Source: Mesobacillus jeotgali
Lineage (GTDB): Bacteria; Bacillota; Bacilli; Bacillales; Cytobacillaceae
NCBI RefSeq assembly: GCF_014856545.2
Contig: NZ_CP109811.1
Coordinates: 2,102,001-2,166,000, forward strand
Reading direction: 5' to 3'
Length of the DNA: 64,000 bases
This document shows positions 1 to 8,204 of the stretch, piece after piece. The notes under the pieces were generated by a model that was not told the origin of the DNA, ran no database searches, and saw only the letters and a program-made list of their open reading frames with translations. The translations under genes and the position numbers were made by a program. Within the stretch, counting starts at the first letter, position 1. The number at the start of each line of letters is the position of its first letter.

Positions 1-122
1 ACAAAACAAACGTTTACAATCTGGACAGTAAGGCTGTATACACCAGCCGCACCATTCTGAATCATCCCGCTCATTGTTGAAGTCATAGGCATATAACGTT
101 GTGTTGAAGAGCTTTCTTTCAC
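1..122 (-). CDS. MBL-fold hydrolase, N-terminus only (partial)
   Basis: Reading leftward from a GTG at 122-120 there are 40 open codons to the window edge. A good ribosome binding site (GGGAGG) lies 8 bases before the GTG. The translated start contains YMPMTST and then LTVQIVNVCF. From memory this is the usual opening of Bacillus metallo-beta-lactamase-fold hydrolases of the YflN kind. The zinc-binding HxHxDH motif would lie beyond the edge, so family membership rests on this short N-terminal resemblance. The gene is divergent from the lipoprotein gene at 240. Confidence 0.5.
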   Translation of the reverse strand, partial: MKESSSTQRYMPMTSTMSGMIQNGAAGVYSLTVQIVNVCF

Positions 123-239
123 TAGTAAAACCTCCCATATATGAGCATCTCTTTGAGTATACCCCGAGTAAGGCTTTCGTATGCCGTGAGTTTAGGAAGG
201 ATAAAGTCTCGTTAAATTACGTTTAAAGGAAGAAAACAA

Positions 240-626
240 ATGCTGAAACTGAAAATCATGGTACTTACACTACTGATTCTAATATTGTTCCTGGCCGGCT
301 GCAGTGCAGATGGCGGCAGAGTGACTGCAAGAGATGTTCTAAAGCAGAATGATAACGCGGATATTTTGAAATATGATGGTTTTATCTACAGTAATGTCAC
401 GAACTTGGAATGGTTTGAAAAAGAAAAGGAACGGATTCAAAAGGGTGAGGAAATCGGAAAAATCAAAAAAGTTACGACATCAAGCCTGTTTTTCACAAAT
501 TTTTCAGCTACAAAGTTACCTAAAGGAACCGTTTTGTATGATACGAATGACGGGAATAAAGGGACGATTTATGTAGAAACGGAGAATGGCGAGGCCATGT
601 ATTATATTCAGTTACTTGAAGGGTAG
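240..626 (+). CDS. Small lipoprotein of unknown function
   Basis: This 128-residue protein has a classic lipoprotein signal: Lys-containing n-region, a hydrophobic stretch and the lipobox LAGC, with the lipidated Cys at residue 21. It should be anchored on the outer face of the membrane. The mature part is charged and soluble, with a Lys/Glu-rich middle (about residues 55-80) and an acidic C-terminus. AAAGGA precedes the ATG by about 9 bases. I recognise no domain. It stands alone and is divergent from the partial gene at the left edge. Confidence 0.8.
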   Translation: MLKLKIMVLTLLILILFLAGCSADGGRVTARDVLKQNDNADILKYDGFIYSNVTNLEWFEKEKERIQKGEEIGKIKKVTTSSLFFTNFSATKLPKGTVLYDTNDGNKGTIYVETENGEAMYYIQLLEG

Positions 627-952
627 AATCGTCTGTTTTTTTAAGGAATGTACACCCCACTTTTTAAGTGAATTTCTTTTATAATAGCTTCCAGAACGTC
701 AACAGCTACCACAGTAGGCTAAAAAGGATTTAAGGGTGTTGCAACGAAGTATCTTAATAATTATCTTACTTGGTTACAAGTTTTAAAAACTATTTAACAC
801 CAAAGAAATGACGTTAACATAAAAGACTTGATAATTAAAGGAAATCTAATACCAAATATAGAAACTTATAATACACTTACGTCATCAAATATCGTGATAT
901 AACAAGTGCAGCTTCTTCAACGAAGCATTAAGAGTGAAATATAAAGGGGATA
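627..952. other. 326-base non-coding gap
   Basis: This AT-rich stretch separates the lipoprotein gene from the serine-hydrolase gene. I see no open frame with a credible ribosome binding site, no tandem repeat and no strong hairpin. A T-run follows the lipoprotein stop, but I could not find a convincing stem in front of it. Confidence 0.5.
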
Positions 953-1990
953 GTGGATTTAGAGATGAATATAACCTTTAACAAAGATGCATTTAAAGAT
1001 CTCACCTTATATACAGAAAAAGTAAGAAGAGATATGAATGCATCAGGTTCTGCATTGGTTATTATGAAAGATAATAAAATAGTACACGAGTGGTATTCTG
1101 GAAGGCACCATTATGAGCAAGGTGCAATACAGATAAATAGCAATTCAAGATTCAATGTATATTCCGTTAGAGTTACTTATATTGGATTTGCCATTGCATT
1201 AGCTATATATGAAGGCTTATTAAACCTGGATGATAAATTAAGTGACTATTTAGATGATGAATATAATAAAGACATCCTTGGAGAGGCAACAATCAGACAT
1301 TTATTAACAAGATGTACTGGTCTAAAATTTGAAAATAGAACAGTTTACCGTGTCTTTGATCTAGGAACTAACATCGAGGGAAAGAGACCCGAAATATTAG
1401 CGAAGATCTTATACAAAGCTACTGGCATGACAGTAAATGAAGTCCTATCAAACAGAGTGTTTAAGCCCTTGAATTGGACAAACACTGGTTGGGTTACTGA
1501 AGGGAATAACAATTTAGTCTGTGATATAGATACGTTAAAGAATTATCCAACATTAAGAATTGGCTCAAATATAGGTGATGAAAGAAATCTTTATGTAAGT
1601 GCCAAAGAATTAGCATTTTGGGGTAATTTACATTTAAACAAAGGGATATTTGAAAATAGGTCAATACTTCCACAAGAAATATTTGAACTAACTACTACGG
1701 TGCAAAGCCCTAATTCCTTACCCCATCAACTTCCGAAATTCGGGTTTCTATGGTGGGTGAAAGATGGTGATATATCTGTTGATTACAATGAATTAGGTTC
1801 AGAATTACCCGCAGGTTCCTACCAAATACTTGGGGCATCTGGATGTTCCTGTACTGTCATTCCCGAATATAATGCAGTGGCCGTTAGAATGTACAATAGT
1901 TTAAATGCATACGAGAAATTAGGGTTCGATTTTATAAAAGATATTCAAATGTTTGACAACCTGGTTAGTTCGAATCTAAAAAACTTATAG
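953..1990 (+). CDS. Beta-lactamase-like serine hydrolase homologue, active site degenerate
   Basis: This 345-residue protein has the overall pattern of the class C beta-lactamase / penicillin-binding-like serine hydrolases: a short N-terminal strand, a helix-leading Ser motif, an IRHLLT block near residue 120 and a C-terminal GASG segment. The expected Ser-x-x-Lys reads S71-V-R-V74, so the general-base Lys is replaced by Val. I also find no clear Tyr-x-Asn motif in the GTNIEGKR region. No signal peptide is visible, so the protein is probably cytoplasmic. The start is uncertain: GTG at 953 has AAGGGG close by, while ATG at 965 is further from it. It may be a non-catalytic homologue or a decaying gene. 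Confidence 0.7.
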   Translation: MDLEMNITFNKDAFKDLTLYTEKVRRDMNASGSALVIMKDNKIVHEWYSGRHHYEQGAIQINSNSRFNVYSVRVTYIGFAIALAIYEGLLNLDDKLSDYLDDEYNKDILGEATIRHLLTRCTGLKFENRTVYRVFDLGTNIEGKRPEILAKILYKATGMTVNEVLSNRVFKPLNWTNTGWVTEGNNNLVCDIDTLKNYPTLRIGSNIGDERNLYVSAKELAFWGNLHLNKGIFENRSILPQEIFELTTTVQSPNSLPHQLPKFGFLWWVKDGDISVDYNELGSELPAGSYQILGASGCSCTVIPEYNAVAVRMYNSLNAYEKLGFDFIKDIQMFDNLVSSNLKNL

Positions 1991-2033
1991 AGTGGCAGCT
2001 ATTGTAGTAACGGGGCGTTAAACAAAACAAACG

Positions 2034-2062
2034 ATTAGGCTGTCATTATATGGCAGCCTAAT
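2034..2062 (+). terminator. Inverted repeat after the serine-hydrolase gene
   Basis: ATTAGGCTG (2034-2042) pairs with CAGCCTAAT (2054-2062) around an 11-base loop. The 9-bp stem is perfect, but only a weak AT-rich tail follows rather than a T-run, so termination is plausible but not certain. Confidence 0.5.
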
Positions 2063-2115
2063 TAAATAGTATAATCAACATTAAACTAACACAGCTTTTT
2101 TAATAAAAGAGGGGG

Positions 2116-2286
2116 ATGAAATGTCTCGATATTTTTGGCATTACTATGATTATTTCTGGTTCTCTCCTTCTAATCATTGCCTATGGAAAGGAAACAGGGG
2201 ATGCTGAACAATCATTGGTCATCGCATATTCCTTCCTGATATTTGCCTTTATTTACATAGTGTATAAAGTGATACGTAAGCCGTAA
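2116..2286 (+). pseudogene. Small two-segment membrane protein, probably frameshifted
   Basis: The frame from ATG 2116 gives 56 residues with two hydrophobic segments (about 7-21 and 34-49) and a basic end, VIRKP. However, the ribosome binding site (GAGGGGG, 2109-2115) directly abuts that ATG. It is well spaced for ATG 2121, whose frame opens MSRYF and then stops after 28 codons. Removing one T from the run at 2132-2136 would join MSRYF to GITMIISGS and the rest of the membrane protein. The likely original gene therefore starts at 2121 and carries a one-base insertion. A base-calling error in the homopolymer would look the same. Confidence 0.55.
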
Positions 2287-2505
2287 TTGCTTTAGGAAAA
2301 AACATAAAAGATAAAACAAATCTGAATGTCAAGTTAAACATTAAAAATCAAAAGGGTGAAGAGATAAAGAGTGTGAAAGTAATATCTGAAAGACGCAATG
2401 AATGGAGCTTTGTTTTCACATCTGGGGACCTTTAAGTGGATATCAGGGAATGAAGTGGCACTCATCAATGCTGGGAAAACGAAACAATGGACTGTTAAAG
2501 TTTAA
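2286..2505 (+). pseudogene. Remnant of a small protein gene, frameshifted
   Basis: From 2286 an open frame without a start codon encodes a Lys-rich segment ending in FTSGDL and stops at 2433. The frame one base later continues sensibly as KWISGNEVAL...TVKV and stops at 2503-2505. Together the two pieces read like the C-terminal 70 residues of one protein that lost its start and a base near 2431-2434. No family is recognised. It immediately follows the damaged membrane-protein gene, so both may be parts of one decayed locus. Confidence 0.45.
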
Positions 2506-2560
2506 TATTCCTATGGGTTATTGTACTTTTATGGTGGTATGTTAGATGGGAGATTTTTTT

Positions 2561-2905
2561 ATGAAGAAGTGGGTTGTCCCAATTTTGATCATTTTTTTTG
2601 CAATGATTTATATCTATCAACAGAATCCAATGGTTACAGGACAAGCTATAGTCCACTCAGTTGAACTTTTACAAAAGTCATCAGAAGAATGGGGAGATTC
2701 TACTCCTACCCTGGATTTGAGCGAGTTAGAAGGACTCCCACCTGATAGCGTTGAAGCAACACTAAATTCAAGGCAGGGACTTTGGTATAAACTCTTAAAT
2801 AGAAAGCAATGGGAGGTCAATATAAAATTAAAAGGTCATGAACCAACAGTTGTTTTCGATGCAACCACTGGCAAATTGATTGGCCTTTATGGACCCTTGA
2901 ATTAA
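2561..2905 (+). CDS. Small membrane-anchored or secreted protein, PepSY-like end
   Basis: This 114-residue protein begins MKKWVVP, followed by a hydrophobic segment (about 5-19) that could be an uncleaved anchor or signal peptide. The C-terminal half ends in FDATTGKLIGLYGPLN, which resembles the strand-turn-strand end of PepSY-type domains. That resemblance is weak. I chose ATG 2561 because GGGAG sits 8 bases upstream. An in-frame ATG at 2546 would add five residues but has a poorer site. Function unknown. Confidence 0.7.
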   Translation: MKKWVVPILIIFFAMIYIYQQNPMVTGQAIVHSVELLQKSSEEWGDSTPTLDLSELEGLPPDSVEATLNSRQGLWYKLLNRKQWEVNIKLKGHEPTVVFDATTGKLIGLYGPLN

Positions 2906-3022
2906 ATATAAAACCCGAATTAATCATTTGAAAGCGGGAGAATTTACCACTTTATTTAAAATCTAATAAGCATAATAATTAATCTTGCGAACAGATTTAC
3001 ATCTTAGGAATGATGTATTTAA

Positions 3023-3259
3023 ATGGAATTAGTATTCATTTCAATTTTTTTAATAGTATTGGGTATAGTTTGTATATTGACGGCAATCTTCATTAAAAAA
3101 AAGGACCTTAAAGAGGTGGGTCCAGGTGTACCAACAAATGTTTTCGAGTTTTTCTTCCTGATAATTTTCATGCTATTCCCATCAATAGTAAAGAGAATAT
3201 TGATATTCATATTGGGATTAGGATTTATAGCAGGAGCCTTTTTCCTGTTAACCTCTTAA
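3023..3259 (+). CDS. Small membrane protein, two or three segments
   Basis: This 78-residue protein is mostly hydrophobic, with segments near residues 2-24 and 40-75 separated by a basic loop (KKKDLKE). The short, regular pattern suggests an integral membrane protein. AGGAATG lies 10 bases before the start. A strong terminator follows 22 bases after the stop. No family is recognised. Confidence 0.7.
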   Translation: MELVFISIFLIVLGIVCILTAIFIKKKDLKEVGPGVPTNVFEFFFLIIFMLFPSIVKRILIFILGLGFIAGAFFLLTS

Positions 3260-3280
3260 TTCATTAATAAACAAGATGAT

Positions 3281-3312
3281 GCGTTGATCCAAGAAGGATT
3301 GACGTTTTTTTT
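3281..3312 (+). terminator. Terminator of the dispersed-element type
   Basis: CGTTGATCC (3282-3290) pairs with GGATTGACG (3296-3304) with two G-T wobbles, then eight Ts. The sequence is the left half of the dispersed element found many times between 30 and 56 kb, here without a good right half. Confidence 0.8.
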
Positions 3313-3331
3313 GTTACCTTTTTAGTTGAAG

Positions 3332-3800
3332 GAACTTGTGCCCGTACAAAGGATTGGAATTAGGAATCAGGGTAACAAGATAGGTGAACTTATGCCCATG
3401 AAAGACCGGAAATAGGAATCACGGTAACAAGATGGAGGAACTTGTACCCGTGAAGGAGGGAAATCAGGAATCACGGTAACAAGATGGAGGAACTTGTGCC
3501 CGTGAAAGACCGGAATTAAGATTCACGGTAACAAGATGGGTGAACTTGTGCCCGTGAAAGAGGAAAATCAGGAATCACAGTAACAAGATAGCGAAACTTG
3601 TGCCCGTGAAAGAGGAAAATCAGGAATCACGGTAACAAGATGGCGAAACTTGTACCCGTGAAAGACCGGAAATAGGTTTCACGTTAACAAGATGGAGAAA
3701 CTTGTGCCCGTGAAAGACCGGAATTAAGGTTCACGGTAACAAGTGTGGGGAACATGTGCCCAATTGGAGTATTTAACGAAATTTTCGGTAACAAGCCAGC
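3332..3800. repeat. Tandem array A: nine 52-bp units with inverted ends
   Basis: The anchor GAACTTGTGCCCGTG or a close variant recurs at 3332, 3386, 3438, 3490, 3542, 3594, 3646, 3698 and 3750. The spacing is 52 bp throughout except for the first interval (54). Within each unit CTTGTGCCCGTGA faces TCACGGTAACAAG about 17 bases later, so every unit can fold as an imperfect hairpin. The last unit is degenerate. The array fills the gap between two small membrane-protein genes and has no convincing open frame. There are no unique spacers, so it is not a CRISPR array. Confidence 0.9.
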
Positions 3801-3867
3801 AGGTCCTGTGTATATTGTCATGTTTTATTAAAATAGAAATAACTGCAGTGGCGGAGGGGGCACATCT

Positions 3868-4083
3868 ATGGCGAAGCAAATCGTGTTTTTTGTTTTATCA
3901 GTAATCTTCTTGCTTATCTATATAAAAATCTTTGATTATATTTTCTTGTTAATCGAAGCAAGTCTGCTTCCGTATGGTCTACTTCTTTTTATCATTCAGA
4001 TTTTTTTCTCCATCGTTTTTCTCTTTCCAGCCTCGATCGTGACCACGAGGAAAATCTTTGATGTTATTGAAAATCAGCAGTAA
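3868..4083 (+). CDS. Small membrane protein
   Basis: This 71-residue protein has two long hydrophobic segments (about residues 4-32 and 36-58) and a short polar C-terminus (TTRKIFDVIENQQ). GGAGGGGG precedes the ATG by about 8 bases. It lies between the 52-bp array and the convergent endonuclease gene and shares the terminator region with it. No family is recognised. Confidence 0.75.
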   Translation: MAKQIVFFVLSVIFLLIYIKIFDYIFLLIEASLLPYGLLLFIIQIFFSIVFLFPASIVTTRKIFDVIENQQ

Positions 4084-4106
4084 CTTAATAAGAAACGAAT
4101 ACATAC

Positions 4107-4141
4107 AAAAAGCTGAACCAGATCATGTTGGTTCAGCTTTA
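4107..4141 (-). terminator. Shared hairpin, stronger as a leftward terminator
   Basis: AAAGCTGAACC (4109-4119) pairs perfectly with GGTTCAGCTTT (4130-4140). Read on the minus strand a T-run follows, so it terminates the endonuclease gene, whose stop codon it overlaps. Read on the plus strand the T-run is short. Confidence 0.8.
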
Positions 4142-5077
4142 CCATGGGAAATCAATCTTCTTCGCCAACTCCGGAAAATCAATAAACGGATTGCGGTTTC
4201 CCTGGATATAATAGATGGCCTGGTTCCGGTGCTTTTCATAAAGGGTGGGCGGGAACTCTTCATTCCAGCGGGCGAGCAGCGTGATGTCGACCTTCTTTTT
4301 GAATTCTTTTTTTACTCTTTTCGGATATCTCAGGAAAAAATAAAGCATCGCCCGGGCGGAAGCTCCTTTGCCATGCTCAGGTTCAAACTCGAATCCTGTC
4401 GTGACGCCGCAGTTATTCTGAATCGGTTCATTTTCCGATTCAGGGTTATAAAAATCAAAGTCGGCAAACGGGTAGTTGGAACGGGAGATGTTGCAATCAG
4501 GTTCGCAGACAAACAGGTGATGCAGGTCGCCCTTCATCGGTTCAGCGCCCTCGAACCAGGACTGGGGCACAATGTGCTCGGTGTTCATTTTAAAATGATC
4601 CTCAAATACCTTCAATTCCTTGATTGAATCAAAGCCATTCACCTGGATTTTCCGGGAACGCCTTCTAAACTCATCATACTTCTCTCTTAGTGTTTCATTA
4701 TCCTCAATAAGCAATGACTCAGGATTCTTCATCTGGCTGGAATAGATACTCTTAGCAGATCCATCAGGATATAAATCGACCCAGGTGTACAAATACAAAT
4801 CCTTGGCCAGGAAGTAGGGGAGCTGGTTTTTATGGGACTGGAATATGATCGTATGGAATTTATAAAACAGAGCCAGACCGGACAAGTCCAGATCCTGAGC
4901 ACCGCGGTAATAATTCTTGATATCCAGCTCATCCTGATCAGGGTCATAATATAGCTGCTGATTACTTTGGATGTCGCGGCGATTCTCCTTCAGGATCGTC
5001 AGCAGCTTTTTCAGGTCGAGTGAATCGTATTTATGGTCCCATCGTTCCTGTTGCCGTAGTTTTTTATATTTTGACAT
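4139..5077 (-). CDS. Endonuclease I family (His-Me finger) nuclease
   Basis: This 312-residue protein matches the endonuclease I family (NucM / B. subtilis Bsn type, Pfam PF04231). Visible hallmarks are N-T-E-H168-I-V-P-Q-S-W, GDLHHLF at 183-189 and NISRSNYPF at 196-204. These form the beta-beta-alpha metal finger that cleaves DNA or RNA with a divalent metal. Unlike the secreted members there is no signal peptide (it starts MSKYKKLRQQERWD), so it would act inside the cell or leave by another route. GAGGAG sits about 8 bases before the ATG. It is a single gene, convergent with the small membrane-protein gene at 3868. Confidence 0.85.
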   Translation of the reverse strand: MSKYKKLRQQERWDHKYDSLDLKKLLTILKENRRDIQSNQQLYYDPDQDELDIKNYYRGAQDLDLSGLALFYKFHTIIFQSHKNQLPYFLAKDLYLYTWVDLYPDGSAKSIYSSQMKNPESLLIEDNETLREKYDEFRRRSRKIQVNGFDSIKELKVFEDHFKMNTEHIVPQSWFEGAEPMKGDLHHLFVCEPDCNISRSNYPFADFDFYNPESENEPIQNNCGVTTGFEFEPEHGKGASARAMLYFFLRYPKRVKKEFKKKVDITLLARWNEEFPPTLYEKHRNQAIYYIQGNRNPFIDFPELAKKIDFPW

Positions 5078-5201
5078 AACGAACTCCTCATTCTCGTCAT
5101 CGTATCCCTATTTTACCCTTTAAAAGATTGTCCTTCAAAGACATTGGAGATAAAAATGCCCGAACAAGAAGTCGTACCGAGATTTCCTTTTAACATAAGT
5201 C

Positions 5202-6248
5202 TCAATTGATTAACTCAAGAATCATTTCCTTGTTTCTCTCTGAAAATACTTTATTGTGAGATGACACCATTGCAGAATGGGAGGCTGCCGGTTCGATGAA
5301 CTGTTTAGCCTTATTGACCGCATTGGCTGCATCCTGGAATGTGCCGGCAATCAAATTCAATTTGCCTTCATGTTTTAAAATATCTCCTGCAGCAAACATA
5401 CCAGGTACGGATGTTTCGCTCGTAGGAGTCCCATCAATGTAAAAGCCATCAATCATCCTTGGTTCCAGCTCGCTTTTCTCGAGCAAGGAAGCATCCTGAT
5501 CAAATCCATGGTTGACCAGAACATCATCAACAGGAAGGTGGAGAACTTCATCGGTAGACTGATTGGTTATTTCGACTTCAGCAATGGATGTCCGGCTTTC
5601 ATCTGCAATTAAATTGGTAAGGCAAGATTGGAATACACATTCCACAGTGCTGTTCATCAGTTGGGTCACTTGTGATTCATGGCCGGAGAAACATTCTCTC
5701 CTGTGCACCAGATAGATCTTTTTTGCAACCGGTTCTAACGCATTGGCCCAGTCGATGGCCGAATTGCCTCCGCCAGAAATGACAACTGTACGATTTTTGA
5801 AATACTTAAGAGAATTAACCATGTAGTGGAGGTTTGATACCTCGAATTTTTCGGCACCTTCAAGCTTCAGCTTTTGGGGCTTCAGGATTCCACTACCAAT
5901 GGCAACGATGACTGATTTTGAATAATGGATTTTTCCAGAAGCAGCTTTTATCAAAAATGTATCCTGTTCCTTGCTTATGGATTCAATTTTTTCATTCAAG
6001 ACAACTTCTGGGTTAAACGTCATCGCTTGTTCTTTCAACTGTTTAATCAAATTTGCGCCTGTAATAGGGCCGATGCCGCCTACATCCCAGATCACTTTTT
6101 CCGGATAGACATGAATCTTCCCACCAAGGTCTGACTGCGCCTCAATGATCTTAGTCTTCATTTCACGCAAGCCAGCATAAAAAGCTGAATATAATCCGGC
6201 AGGCCCGCCGCCAATAATCGTAATGTCATAGATTTCAATGTTATCCAT
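5202..6248 (-). CDS. FAD-dependent ferredoxin/flavodoxin-NADP reductase (YcgT/YumC type)
   Basis: This 348-residue protein is a thioredoxin-reductase-like flavoprotein without the CxxC redox pair. The FAD Rossmann motif GGGPAG is at residues 13-18, a second nucleotide motif GGGNSAIDWA lies mid-protein, and AAGDI near the C-terminus closes the FAD site. These are the features of type 2 ferredoxin-NADP+ reductases such as B. subtilis YumC and YcgT. Such enzymes can supply electrons for iron release. Its position head to head with an iron-siderophore transporter, around a consensus Fur box, supports a role in iron assimilation (inference). I chose ATG 6248 because GAGGAG is about 8 bases upstream; GTG 6257 lies inside that site. 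Confidence 0.85.
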   Translation of the reverse strand: MDNIEIYDITIIGGGPAGLYSAFYAGLREMKTKIIEAQSDLGGKIHVYPEKVIWDVGGIGPITGANLIKQLKEQAMTFNPEVVLNEKIESISKEQDTFLIKAASGKIHYSKSVIVAIGSGILKPQKLKLEGAEKFEVSNLHYMVNSLKYFKNRTVVISGGGNSAIDWANALEPVAKKIYLVHRRECFSGHESQVTQLMNSTVECVFQSCLTNLIADESRTSIAEVEITNQSTDEVLHLPVDDVLVNHGFDQDASLLEKSELEPRMIDGFYIDGTPTSETSVPGMFAAGDILKHEGKLNLIAGTFQDAANAVNKAKQFIEPAASHSAMVSSHNKVFSERNKEMILELIN

Positions 6249-6335
6249 CGGAAACACTCCTCAATTGTGTTGTGTAAATCGTGAATGTATACGGTACCAA
6301 AATGGTGTGAAAATGAATAGTTCACAAATCTGTCA

Positions 6336-6364
6336 TTGACTGAATAAAATAATAGCTTTATAGT
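6336..6364 (+). promoter_or_regulatory. SigA-type promoter for the iron-uptake operon
   Basis: TTGACT (6336-6341) and TATAGT (6359-6364) are separated by exactly 17 bases, each one mismatch from consensus. Transcription would start near 6371, just before the Fur box. Confidence 0.7.
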
Positions 6365-6382
6365 ATTCATTGTAACCGACAC

Positions 6383-6397
6383 TGATAATCATTATCA
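6383..6397. promoter_or_regulatory. Fur box
   Basis: TGATAATCATTATCA is a perfect 7-1-7 inverted repeat and matches the Bacillus Fur consensus TGATAATNATTATCA at every position. It lies between the divergent reductase and transporter genes. Under iron sufficiency Fur would block the rightward operon and possibly the leftward gene too. Confidence 0.93.
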
Positions 6398-6429
6398 ACG
6401 AGAAATTGAAAAACTTTGGAGGAATGATG

Positions 6430-7275
6430 ATGGTCCGCTTATACACAGACCAATTAAAAGTGGGATATGGGGAACGGACAATCGTGAATGACCTGACTTT
6501 GGAAATCCCTGATCAGCAAATCACAATTATCATCGGCCCTAATGGGTGCGGAAAATCGACTTTGTTGAAATCGATGTCACGAATCATTCCGCATCAATCT
6601 GGCTCTATATTCTTGGATGGGTCAAGTATCTCAAAAGAAGATACGAAAACCCTGGCAAGAAAGATGGCTATTCTTCCCCAGACCCCCGAAAGCGCAGCCG
6701 GCCTGACGGTAGGGGAATTAGTCTCATATGGACGTTTTCCTTATCAAAAGGGGTTCGGAAGGCTGACGAAAAAGGATATCGAAACCATTGATTGGGCCCT
6801 TGAAGTAACGGGAACGGCGAGTTACAAATACGAGCCTGTCGATTCATTATCCGGCGGACAGCGACAGCGTGTATGGATCGCCCTCGCCCTTGCACAGGAA
6901 ACAGAAATGATTTTCCTTGATGAACCGACCACCTATCTGGATATGGCACATCAGCTTGAAATCCTTGAGCTGCTGCAAAAGCTGAACAAAGAGCAGGGCC
7001 GGACAATCGTGATGGTGCTTCATGACTTAAACCATGCCGCAAGATTTGCCGACCACCTGGTTGCCTTAAAAGCCGGTAGCATCGTGAAAACGGGATCAAG
7101 TGTAGAGGTCATCAAAAAGGAAGTACTCAGGGAAGTTTTCCAGATTGACGCTGAAATCGGGAAAGATCCGCGTACGAATAAACCAATTTGCATCACGTAC
7201 AACTTACTAAAAGGAGAAGAAGACAATGAAGAAATTACTTATGCCATTCCTGCTTATGCTGGTGCTTGTTCTTAG
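6430..7275 (+). CDS. Iron-siderophore ABC transporter ATPase (FecE/FhuC/YusV type)
   Basis: This 281-residue ATPase energises the siderophore permeases encoded downstream. Walker A GPNGCGKST is at residues 36-44, the signature LSGGQRQR and Walker B IFLDEPT follow, and an H-loop LHDLNHA closes the site. The PQ(T) Q-loop region is intact. Three ATGs occur in a row (6424, 6427, 6430). GGAGG at 6418-6422 fits 6430 best. The reading frame ends 50 bases inside the next gene, so the last 16 codons overlap the signal-peptide region of the binding protein. That is long for a translational overlap and might reflect loss of an earlier stop. Confidence 0.9.
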   Translation: MVRLYTDQLKVGYGERTIVNDLTLEIPDQQITIIIGPNGCGKSTLLKSMSRIIPHQSGSIFLDGSSISKEDTKTLARKMAILPQTPESAAGLTVGELVSYGRFPYQKGFGRLTKKDIETIDWALEVTGTASYKYEPVDSLSGGQRQRVWIALALAQETEMIFLDEPTTYLDMAHQLEILELLQKLNKEQGRTIVMVLHDLNHAARFADHLVALKAGSIVKTGSSVEVIKKEVLREVFQIDAEIGKDPRTNKPICITYNLLKGEEDNEEITYAIPAYAGACS

Positions 7276-8146
7276 TGCTTGCGGCGGAGAAGAAAAGCAA
7301 GAAAATTCTGGTGGGAAAAAGGAAGAAGATAAGCCTCAAACAATTACCTATGAGTCTGAAAATGGCCCAGTTGAAGTACCTGCGGATCCAGAGAGAGTCA
7401 TCGTTCTTTCTTCCTTTGCCGGAAATGTCATGGCTCTAGATGTGCCAATCGTGGGAGTTGACTCATGGTCAAAAATGAATCCGCGCTTTGAAAAATTGCA
7501 GGAAGTCGAAGAAGTGACAGATGAAAACCTTGAGAAGATCATTGAACTAAATCCAGATCTGATCATTGGTCTATCAAATATCAAGAATGTCGATAAGCTA
7601 AAAGAAATTGCGCCAACTGTTACTTTTACCTACGGAAAGCTAGGTTATCTTGAGCAGCATTTGGAAATCGGCAAGGTTTTAAATAAAGAAAAAGAAGCCC
7701 AGGAGTGGATCGATAACTTTAAGGCTGACTCAAAAGCTGCAGGTGAAGAAATCAAAGCTAAAATCGGTGCAGACGCAACTGTCTCTGTCATCGAAAACTT
7801 TGACAAAGAACTATACGTATTCGGTGATAACTGGGCGAGAGGAACAGAAATCCTGTATCAGGAAATGGGTCTCAACATGCCTGAAAAAGTAAAAGATGCG
7901 GCACTTGAGCCTGGTTACTATGCGATTTCGCCTGAAGTACTGTCTGAATACGCCGGTGATTATGTTGTATTCAGCAAGAATGCTGAGGGAGATACTTCCT
8001 TCCAGCAAACAGAGACTTATAAAAATATTCCTGCCGTAAAGAATAATCGTGTATTCGAAGTGAATGCGAAGGAATTCTATTTCAATGATCCTTTAACACT
8101 TGAATATCAGTTGGAATTCTTTAAAAAATCATTCTTGGAACAATAA
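7226..8146 (+). CDS. Iron-hydroxamate siderophore-binding lipoprotein (FhuD2/YxeB/YfiY-like)
   Basis: This 306-residue substrate-binding protein has a lipoprotein signal ending LSAC (Cys19) followed by an Asn/Lys/Glu-rich linker. The periplasmic-binding fold begins near VPADPERVIVL. The segments GDNWARGTEILYQ, AGDYVVFS and FNDPLTLEY correspond closely, from memory, to S. aureus FhuD2, a ferric-hydroxamate receptor. The ligand is therefore probably a hydroxamate or a mixed citrate-hydroxamate siderophore, but the sequence does not settle which. AAAGGAGAAG lies 7 bases before the ATG, inside the end of the ATPase gene. Confidence 0.88.
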   Translation: MKKLLMPFLLMLVLVLSACGGEEKQENSGGKKEEDKPQTITYESENGPVEVPADPERVIVLSSFAGNVMALDVPIVGVDSWSKMNPRFEKLQEVEEVTDENLEKIIELNPDLIIGLSNIKNVDKLKEIAPTVTFTYGKLGYLEQHLEIGKVLNKEKEAQEWIDNFKADSKAAGEEIKAKIGADATVSVIENFDKELYVFGDNWARGTEILYQEMGLNMPEKVKDAALEPGYYAISPEVLSEYAGDYVVFSKNAEGDTSFQQTETYKNIPAVKNNRVFEVNAKEFYFNDPLTLEYQLEFFKKSFLEQ

Positions 8147-8157
8147 TAATGCAGCAG

Positions 8158-8182
8158 GAGGAATTCTTTTATGGAATTCCTC
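8158..8182 (+). promoter_or_regulatory. Intercistronic hairpin between binding protein and permease genes
   Basis: GAGGAATTC (8158-8166) pairs perfectly with GAATTCCTC (8174-8182) around a 7-base loop, just after the binding-protein stop. No T-run follows, so it looks more like an mRNA-stabilising or attenuating hairpin. This would give more binding protein than permease. Confidence 0.65.
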
Positions 8183-8204
8183 TTCTTGCTATCAGAAAGA
8201 TGAG

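Noticed and set aside
3332..3800. CRISPR array
   Set aside because: Repeats are contiguous 52-bp units without unique spacers, and no cas genes are present. The same holds for arrays B and C.
4058..4627. Rightward open frame overlapping the endonuclease gene
   Set aside because: The endonuclease frame on the other strand has clear catalytic motifs; this one has none and no ribosome binding site.
6668..7099. 143-codon leftward frame inside the ATPase gene
   Set aside because: Antisense shadow of a gene with complete ABC motifs.
8100..8204. Longer start for the first permease
   Set aside because: It would overlap the end of the binding-protein gene and the intercistronic hairpin, and it has no ribosome binding site.
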